DNA from: Sphingopyxis alaskensis RB2256
GTDB lineage: Bacteria; Pseudomonadota; Alphaproteobacteria; Sphingomonadales; Sphingomonadaceae
NCBI RefSeq assembly: GCF_000013985.1
Contig: NC_008048.1
Location: forward strand, 1,488,001 to 1,552,000
Direction of reading: 5' to 3'
Length of the DNA stretch: 64,000 bases
In this document: positions 53,932 through 64,000 of the stretch, in pieces
Layout: the number at the start of each line of letters is the position of its first letter
Numbering within the stretch: position 1 is the first letter of the stretch
Translations under genes and position numbers: made by a program
Notes under the pieces: generated by a model
Databases searched by the model: none
The model's input: only the letters and a program-made list of their open reading frames with translations
What the model was told of the DNA's origin: nothing

Positions 53932-54363
53932 TTATTCGTTCGCCAGTTGATCGCGCAGCCGTTCTTCGCGCGCCGCGATCTCGGGGGTCACCGCGTCGCC
54001 GAAATCCTCCATTTCATAGAAGGGCCGAATTTCCAGATCGCTCGGTCCCATCATCGGGTTGGGGCAGCGTTTGGCCCAGGCGACCGCTTCGTCCATGTCC
54101 TTGACTTCCCAGATCCAGTAACCGGCGACCAGTTCGCGCGCTTCGGCGAAAGGACCGTCGGTCACCGTGCGGTTCGGACCGTCGAAATGAATGCGCTTGC
54201 CGAACGAGGAGGGCTTCAGCCCGTCGCCCGCGACCATCACCCCGGCGTTGACGAGTTCCTCGTTGAACTTGCCCATCGCCTCGAACATCGCGGTCATTTC
54301 CTCGGTTGGCGGCAGACCCTTTTCGCTGTCCTCGGTCGCCTTCACGAACACCATCACACGCAT
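53932..54363 (-). CDS. YCII/DGPF-domain protein
   Basis: A 143-aa ferredoxin-like-fold protein of the YCII-related family. MRVMVFVKATEDSEKGLPPT starts the domain, and TVTDGPFAEARELVAGYWIW contains the DGPF signature. ATG 54363 is preceded by AAGGAGATGGCAA, a strong ribosome-binding site. It is the first gene of a two-gene unit with the ECF42 sigma factor. Such proteins are thought to interact with or act under the sigma factor; the biochemical role is unknown. Confidence 0.9.
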   Translation of the reverse strand: MRVMVFVKATEDSEKGLPPTEEMTAMFEAMGKFNEELVNAGVMVAGDGLKPSSFGKRIHFDGPNRTVTDGPFAEARELVAGYWIWEVKDMDEAVAWAKRCPNPMMGPSDLEIRPFYEMEDFGDAVTPEIAAREERLRDQLANE

Positions 54364-54580
54364 TTGCCATCTCCTTGTTACCGAGGCCAACAACGGCCTC
54401 TCATGCTGACGACGAACGAACCCGGTCAGAATCGACAGTCGAATAAATCCGCGGCGCGTCGGGCGTGCTTATCACCGGTTATTGTCTCCACGGCGATTAC
54501 CTGTCGGATAGACATCGTGCGGTCGACCCGCCGTTGCGGCTCCCCCTGCCGGGTGGCGATCCCGCCATTATCGGCGGCCA

Positions 54581-54618
54581 AAAAAAGCCCCGCCGGATCG
54601 TTCCGGCGGGGCTTTTTT
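54581..54618. terminator. Strong intrinsic terminator of rpoBC
   Basis: A perfect 16-bp stem, AAAAAAGCCCCGCCGG against its complement ending in CTTTTTT, around the loop ATCGTT. It lies 22 bp downstream of the rpoC stop codon and is symmetrical, so it can act on both strands. The rest of 54364-54640 shows no gene and should hold the promoter of the YCII gene. Confidence 0.93.
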
Positions 54619-54640
54619 CATGGCCAAGAGCGCAAGCGGC

Positions 54641-58924
<4,284 letters not shown>

Positions 58925-58978
58925 TTGTCTGCTCCATCTTCCCCTCTCGCGCCGGGGCGAGAGGGGTGAGGAAAAATC

Positions 58979-61900
58979 TTATTCGGCGGCTTCGGGAAGG
59001 GCTTCGGGACCTTCGTCGGGATCTTCTTCCGCATAGGAAGACAGTTCGACGTTGAGGCCCAGCGAGCGCATTTCCTTGACGAGCACGTTGAAGCTTTCGG
59101 GAATGCCGGCCTCGAACGTATCGTCGCCCTTGACGATCGCTTCGTAAACCTTGGTGCGGCCGATCACGTCGTCGGACTTCACCGTCAGCATTTCCTGGAG
59201 CGTGTATGCCGCGCCATAGGCTTGCAGCGCCCACACTTCCATTTCACCGAAGCGCTGGCCGCCGAACTGCGCCTTACCGCCCAGCGGCTGCTGGGTGACG
59301 AGGCTGTACGGCCCGATCGAACGCGCGTGGATCTTGTCGTCGACAAGGTGATGGAGCTTCAGCATATAGATGTAGCCCACGGTCACCTTGCGGTCGAACT
59401 TGTCGCCGGTGCGGCCGTCATACAGGTCCGACTGACCCGATTCATCAAGTCCCGCCAGCGTCAGCATGTTCGACACATCGGCTTCCTTCGCGCCGTCGAA
59501 CACCGGCGTCGCGAAGGGCACGCCGACCTTCAGGTTCGACGCCAGCTCGATAATGCCTTCGGCATCGCGCGAACGGATGTCTTCGACATATTCAGCGCCA
59601 TAAACATGCTCCAGCTTTTCGCGCACCGCCTCGGGCATTTCGCCACCCGTCGCATCGGGATTGGCGTCGCGCCATTCCTCCAGCGCCCTCGTGACCTGTT
59701 GCCCCAGCCCGCGCGACGCCCAGCCAAGATGTGTTTCGAGGATCTGTCCGACATTCATGCGCGACGGCACGCCCAGCGGATTCAGCACGATATCGACCGG
59801 CGTGCCGTCCTCGAGGAACGGCATGTCCTCGACGGGCAGGATGCGGCTGATGACGCCCTTGTTGCCGTGACGACCGGCCATCTTGTCGCCCGGTTGCAGC
59901 TTGCGCTTCACCGCGACGAAGACCTTGACCATCTTGAGCACGCCGGGGGCGAGTTCGTCGCCGCGCTGCAGCTTTTCGACGCGATCTTCATATTTCGCGT
60001 TGATCCGCTTGATCGCATCGTCATACTGCGCCTTGATCGCTTCCAGCGCGGTCTGCGCCTTGTCGTCGACCACCGCGAGCTTCCACCAGTCGGCACGGTC
60101 GAGTCCGACCAGCATCTCTTCGGTGACGATGTCACCCTTTTTCAACCCCTTCGGCACGGCGCTGGTCGCCTGACCGACCAGCAGGTCCTTGAGGCTGGAG
60201 AAGGTCGCGCGGTTGAGGATCGCGCGCTCGTCGTCGGCGTCCTGCTTCAGGCGCTCGATTTCCTCGCGTTCGATCGCGATCGCGCGCTCGTCCTTGTCGA
60301 TGCCGTGACGGTTGAAGACGCGGACTTCGACGACCGTGCCCGACACGCCGGGCGGCAGGCGGAGCGAGGTGTCGCGCACGTCGCTGGCCTTTTCGCCGAA
60401 AATCGCGCGCAGCAGCTTTTCTTCCGGCGTCATCGGCGATTCACCCTTCGGGGTGATCTTGCCGGCCAGGATGTCGCCGGGGCCGACCTCGGCGCCGATA
60501 TAGACGATGCCCGCTTCGTCGAGGTTGCGCAGCGCTTCCTCGCCGACGTTCGGAATGTCGCGCGTGATGTCTTCGGGGCCAAGGCGCGTGTCGCGCGCGG
60601 TGACCTCAAACTCCTCGATGTGGATCGAGGTGAAGACGTCGTCCTTCACGATGCGTTCGGAAATGAGGATCGAGTCCTCATAATTGTAGCCGTTCCACGG
60701 CATGAAGGCGACGAGCACATTCTTGCCGAGCGCCAGTTCGCCAAGCTCGGTCGACGGGCCGTCGGCGATGATATCGCCGGCGCGGACCACGTCGCCCACC
60801 TTCACCAGCGGACGCTGGTTGATGCAGGTGTTCTGGTTCGACCGCTGGAACTTCTGCAGGCGATAGATGTCGACGCCCGACTTGCCGGGTTCGACCATGT
60901 CGGTCGCACGGATCACGATACGCGTCGCGTCGACCTGGTCGATCACGCCGCCGCGGCGCGCCGCGATCGCGGCGCCCGAGTCGCGGGCAACGGTTTCTTC
61001 CATGCCCGTGCCGACGACCGGCGCCTCGGCGCGGAGCAAAGGCACCGCCTGACGCTGCATGTTCGACCCCATCAGCGCGCGGTTGGCGTCATCGTTTTCG
61101 AGGAACGGAATCAGCGACGCGGCAACCGAAACGAGCTGCTTCGGCGACACGTCCATCAGCGTGATCTGCTCGCGCGGCGCCATCAGGAACTCGCCTGCTT
61201 CGCGCGCGGAAATCAGTTCGTCGATGAAGCTGCCGTCGGGATTCAGATCAGCGTTCGCCTGCGCAACCGTGTGCTTCGATTCCTCCATCGCCGAGAGGTA
61301 AACGACCTCGTTCGTCACCTTGCCGTCGACGACGCGGCGGTATGGCGTTTCGATGAAGCCATATTTGTTGACGCGCGCAAAGGTCGCGAGGCTGTTGATC
61401 AGACCGATGTTCGGGCCTTCGGGCGTTTCAATCGGGCAGATGCGGCCATAGTGGGTCGGATGAACGTCGCGGACTTCAAAGCCCGCACGCTCACGCGTCA
61501 GACCACCCGGCCCAAGCGCCGACACGCGGCGCTTGTGGGTGACTTCCGACAAGGGATTGGTCTGGTCCATGAACTGCGAAAGCTGCGACGAGCCGAAGAA
61601 TTCGCGCACCGCGGCGACCGCGGGCTTCGCGTTGATCAGGTCATTCGGCATCACCGTCGACACGTCGACCGAGCTCATGCGCTCCTTGACCGCGCGCTCC
61701 ATGCGCAGCAGGCCGACGCGATACTGGTTTTCGAGCAGCTCGCCGACCGAACGGACGCGGCGGTTGCCCAGATTGTCGATGTCGTCGATTTCGCCCTTGC
61801 CGTCTTTCAGGTTCACCAGCTCCTTGACCACGGCGAGAATGTCCTCGCTGCGCAGCGTGGTGACCGTGTCCTCGGCATCGAGGCCCAGGCGCATGTTGAG

Positions 61901-63157
61901 CTTGACGCGGCCGACAGCCGACAGATCGTAACGCTCGGGGTCGAAGAACAGGCCTGCGAACAGCGCTTCCGCGGTTTCGCGCGTCGGCGGTTCACCAGGG
62001 CGCATGACGCGGTAGATGTCCGACAGCGCCTGGTCGCGATCCTCGGCCTTGTCGGCCTTCAGCGTGTTGCGAATCCACGGGCCGGTGTTGTTGTGGTCGA
62101 TGTCGAGCAGAACCAGCTTGTCGATACCCGCGGCGTCGAGCTTCTCCAGATTCTCGGCCGACACTTCGTCGCCGGCCTCGATGTAAATCTCGCCGGTCGA
62201 TTCGTTGATGAGGTCGTAAGCCGAATAGCGGCCGAAGATTTCCTCGGTCGGGATCAGCAGCGTGTCGAGACCGTCCTTCGCCGCCTTGTTGGCAAGGCGC
62301 GGGCTGATCTTGTGCCCGGCGGCAAAGACGACTTCGCCGGTCTTGGCGTCCACGACGTCGAACGCGGGCTTCGAACCGCGCCAGTTTTCGACCATGAACG
62401 GTACTTTCCAGCCATTCTCGGCGCGCTCGAAGACGAGGCGGTCATAGAAATGGTTGAGAATCTCCTCGCCCGTCATGCCCAGCGCATAGAGCAGGCTGGT
62501 GACCGGCAGCTTGCGCTTGCGGTCGATACGGACATTGACAATGTCCTTGGCGTCGAACTCGAAATCGAGCCACGAACCGCGGTACGGGATCACGCGCGCG
62601 GCGAAAAGGAACTTGCCCGACGAATGGGTCTTGCCGCGGTCATGGTCGAAGAGCACACCCGGCGAACGGTGCATCTGCGACACGATGACGCGCTCGGTGC
62701 CGTTGACGAAGAAGGTGCCGTTCTCGGTCATGAGCGGCATGTCGCCCATGTAAACGTCCTGTTCCTTGATATCGAGGACGCTGCGCGTGTCGGTTTCGCT
62801 GTCGACTTCAAAGACGATCAGGCGCAGCGTTACCTTCATCGGCGCCGCATAGGTGATGCCGCGCTGACGGCATTCCTCGACGTCATATTTGGGCGCTTCA
62901 AGTTCGTAATGAACGAAGTCGAGCTCGGCGGTGCCGGCGAAATCGCGGATCGGAAAAACGCTGCGCAGCGTCTTTTCAAGACCCGAAACATAACCGATCG
63001 AGGGGTCCGAGCGCAGGAACTGCTCATAGGATTCGCGCTGCACCTCAATCAGGTTGGGCATTTCCACCGCTTCGTGGATATTGCCGAACAGCTTGCGGAT
63101 TCGCTTGGTCGCGGTTGCTTCGAGGGCCTGGCCCACCGACTTCGCCTTGGTCGCCAT
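58979..63157 (-). CDS. rpoB: DNA-directed RNA polymerase beta subunit
   Basis: The beta subunit (1392 aa). The rifampicin-binding region reads [20 protein letters not shown], then [20 protein letters not shown]: the Asp, His, Arg and Ser positions commonly mutated in resistance are the sensitive-type residues, with a Thr where E. coli has Asn. The switch and flap segments [19 protein letters not shown] and [15 protein letters not shown] are intact. It starts [20 protein letters not shown]. No rplJ-rplL pair precedes it; a 294-bp gap and a divergent enoyl-CoA hydratase gene do, so it needs a promoter of its own within that gap. Confidence 0.99.
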   Translation of the reverse strand: MATKAKSVGQALEATATKRIRKLFGNIHEAVEMPNLIEVQRESYEQFLRSDPSIGYVSGLEKTLRSVFPIRDFAGTAELDFVHYELEAPKYDVEECRQRGITYAAPMKVTLRLIVFEVDSETDTRSVLDIKEQDVYMGDMPLMTENGTFFVNGTERVIVSQMHRSPGVLFDHDRGKTHSSGKFLFAARVIPYRGSWLDFEFDAKDIVNVRIDRKRKLPVTSLLYALGMTGEEILNHFYDRLVFERAENGWKVPFMVENWRGSKPAFDVVDAKTGEVVFAAGHKISPRLANKAAKDGLDTLLIPTEEIFGRYSAYDLINESTGEIYIEAGDEVSAENLEKLDAAGIDKLVLLDIDHNNTGPWIRNTLKADKAEDRDQALSDIYRVMRPGEPPTRETAEALFAGLFFDPERYDLSAVGRVKLNMRLGLDAEDTVTTLRSEDILAVVKELVNLKDGKGEIDDIDNLGNRRVRSVGELLENQYRVGLLRMERAVKERMSSVDVSTVMPNDLINAKPAVAAVREFFGSSQLSQFMDQTNPLSEVTHKRRVSALGPGGLTRERAGFEVRDVHPTHYGRICPIETPEGPNIGLINSLATFARVNKYGFIETPYRRVVDGKVTNEVVYLSAMEESKHTVAQANADLNPDGSFIDELISAREAGEFLMAPREQITLMDVSPKQLVSVAASLIPFLENDDANRALMGSNMQRQAVPLLRAEAPVVGTGMEETVARDSGAAIAARRGGVIDQVDATRIVIRATDMVEPGKSGVDIYRLQKFQRSNQNTCINQRPLVKVGDVVRAGDIIADGPSTELGELALGKNVLVAFMPWNGYNYEDSILISERIVKDDVFTSIHIEEFEVTARDTRLGPEDITRDIPNVGEEALRNLDEAGIVYIGAEVGPGDILAGKITPKGESPMTPEEKLLRAIFGEKASDVRDTSLRLPPGVSGTVVEVRVFNRHGIDKDERAIAIEREEIERLKQDADDERAILNRATFSSLKDLLVGQATSAVPKGLKKGDIVTEEMLVGLDRADWWKLAVVDDKAQTALEAIKAQYDDAIKRINAKYEDRVEKLQRGDELAPGVLKMVKVFVAVKRKLQPGDKMAGRHGNKGVISRILPVEDMPFLEDGTPVDIVLNPLGVPSRMNVGQILETHLGWASRGLGQQVTRALEEWRDANPDATGGEMPEAVREKLEHVYGAEYVEDIRSRDAEGIIELASNLKVGVPFATPVFDGAKEADVSNMLTLAGLDESGQSDLYDGRTGDKFDRKVTVGYIYMLKLHHLVDDKIHARSIGPYSLVTQQPLGGKAQFGGQRFGEMEVWALQAYGAAYTLQEMLTVKSDDVIGRTKVYEAIVKGDDTFEAGIPESFNVLVKEMRSLGLNVELSSYAEEDPDEGPEALPEAAE

Positions 63158-63404
63158 AAGTGATTGTCTCGCCTTGATAAAATAACTCGCGGACGCGATA
63201 GAGACGCAAAAAGGCCGCAGGCAACCGTTGCCGGTTTACCGCAGCTTCTTGACGCATCTCGAAATCCCCGCCGCCCTATCCGTACAGCCTGCCGCGCAAA
63301 GTCAGGCCCTATCTCGGACGATGGGGAGTGACCGGCATATAGGATTTGACACACGCCGAGTCAACGCCGCGCCCCCTTGCACTCCTCCAGCAAATGCGTC
63401 ACAA

Positions 63405-63422
63405 CTTTACGTGAACGTAAAG
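63405..63422. promoter_or_regulatory. Palindromic operator upstream of the enoyl-CoA hydratase gene
   Basis: CTTTACGTGAACGTAAAG has exact 8-bp inverted arms around GA. It lies 29 bp upstream of the ATG, in the gap divergent to rpoB. The shape resembles palindromes with a TTTACGT-N2-ACGTAAA core that MerR-type regulators of acyl-CoA and branched-chain catabolism (LiuR type) recognise; the assignment is tentative. Confidence 0.6.
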
Positions 63423-63451
63423 GTAAAGCCCCAGCGAGAGGATATTTCCCC

Positions 63452-64000
63452 ATGACCGACCTGCCCGCTTTCGACACGATCAGGCTCGACTTCGCCGATG
63501 CCGTCGCGACGATCACGCTCAACCGCCCCGACCGGCTCAATTCGATGCCGCCGGAAATGGCCGACGAGATCCGCGCCGCGCTCGATCACCTGCCCGCCCT
63601 CGGCGCGCGCGCGCTGCTCATCACGGGCGAAGGTCGCGGCTTTTGTTCGGGCGCCGACCTCGCGGGCGACCGTTCGGGCGGCGCCGTCGGCGGTGGCGCA
63701 CGCAGCCGCAATGCGCTGCGCGGCCATTACAACCCGATGTTGCTCGCGCTTGCCAACCTCGACATTCCCGTCGTCGTCGCGGTCAATGGCCCGGCGGCGG
63801 GCGTCGGGTGCAGTTTCGCGCTGTCGGGCGATTTCACCATCGCGGGCAAGAGCGCCTATTTCCTCCAGGCATTCGTGAACATCGGCCTTGTCCCCGATGG
63901 CGGTTCGTCGTGGCTGCTGCCGCGCCTGGTCGGTGTGCCGCGGGCGTTGCAGATGATGATGCTGGGCGAAAAGATCGGCGCCGATCAGGCCGCCGACTGG
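63452..64000 (+). CDS. Enoyl-CoA hydratase/isomerase family protein (5' part)
   Basis: The first 183 codons of a crotonase-family gene that runs off the window. It reads MTDLPAFDTIRLDFADAVAT, then ITLNRPDRLNSM. The oxyanion-hole segments LLITGEGRGFCSGADL and VVAVNGPAAGVGCSFALSGD are present, and the sequence VNIGLVPDGGSSWLLPRLVG has Asp where many hydratases have a catalytic Glu, as in PaaG-type isomerases/hydratases. GAGAGGATATTTCCCC precedes the ATG. It should act in beta-oxidation or phenylacetyl-CoA-like catabolism; the missing C-terminus would help decide. Confidence 0.9.
   Translation, partial: MTDLPAFDTIRLDFADAVATITLNRPDRLNSMPPEMADEIRAALDHLPALGARALLITGEGRGFCSGADLAGDRSGGAVGGGARSRNALRGHYNPMLLALANLDIPVVVAVNGPAAGVGCSFALSGDFTIAGKSAYFLQAFVNIGLVPDGGSSWLLPRLVGVPRALQMMMLGEKIGADQAADW

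Noticed and set aside
59222..63163. Very long open frame (about 1300 codons) on the plus strand opposite rpoB, and similar ones opposite rpoC and the TonB receptors
   Set aside because: These are antisense shadows: GC-rich codon bias on the coding strand keeps the opposite frame open. The residues are dominated by R, A, D, V and H with no domain motifs.

Overview
The window is GC-rich, densely packed alphaproteobacterial chromosome. Many small signs point to Sphingomonadales (a Sphingopyxis- or Sphingomonas-like organism): long TonB-dependent receptors, lipoprotein RND adaptors and NodT-type outer-membrane factors, a cold-shock gene followed by an IF-1 paralogue, and dispersed palindromes of the GCGAAGGCCGGGA type between genes. 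The genus is an inference; no rRNA or tRNA gene is present in the window.

Layout. 1-260: 3' end of accC. 423-1781: exported L,D-transpeptidase. 1863-4955 (minus): secE-nusG-[tesB]-rplK-rplA, with a thioesterase between nusG and rplK and without rplJL-rpoBC. 5113-7162 (minus): an MFS symporter and a TetR regulator, divergent from a tripartite RND efflux operon (7276-12985) whose last, translationally coupled gene is an AlkC-type DNA glycosylase. 14085-14357: a 273-bp MITE-like element with perfect 35-bp terminal inverted repeats, sitting exactly on the stop codons of two convergent genes. 14354-16420 (minus): class A penicillin-binding protein. 16478-21940 (minus): dctA-TonB receptor-SGNH hydrolase, divergent from dctBD (22160-25302).

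25392-38484 is the most distinctive block. Three transcription units appear dedicated to peptides containing D-amino acids or to D-glutamate. They encode a TonB receptor, two exported serine hydrolases of the beta-lactamase/DD-peptidase fold, an M19 dipeptidase (plus the ruins of a second one), a YkvI-like membrane protein, a DUF1611/DgcN-type protein, an enolase-superfamily dipeptide epimerase/DgcA-type racemase, an N-acyl-D-amino-acid deacylase-like amidohydrolase and an XRE-cupin regulator. A nearly identical 23-bp motif lies in front of both minus-strand operons, once right next to the regulator gene.

38939-54363 is mostly housekeeping: serB and miaA (divergent, with overlapping start codons), ilvB-ilvN-ilvC (ilvB preceded by a terminator-like hairpin and leucine codons), bioF-bioD-bioA, surA-pdxA-rsmA, csp-infA, small hypothetical genes, and an ECF42-type sigma factor next to its DGPF/YCII partner. 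54581-63157 (minus) holds rpoB-rpoC with a strong terminator but no rplJL upstream. The window ends inside an enoyl-CoA hydratase gene that carries an 18-bp palindrome in its promoter region.
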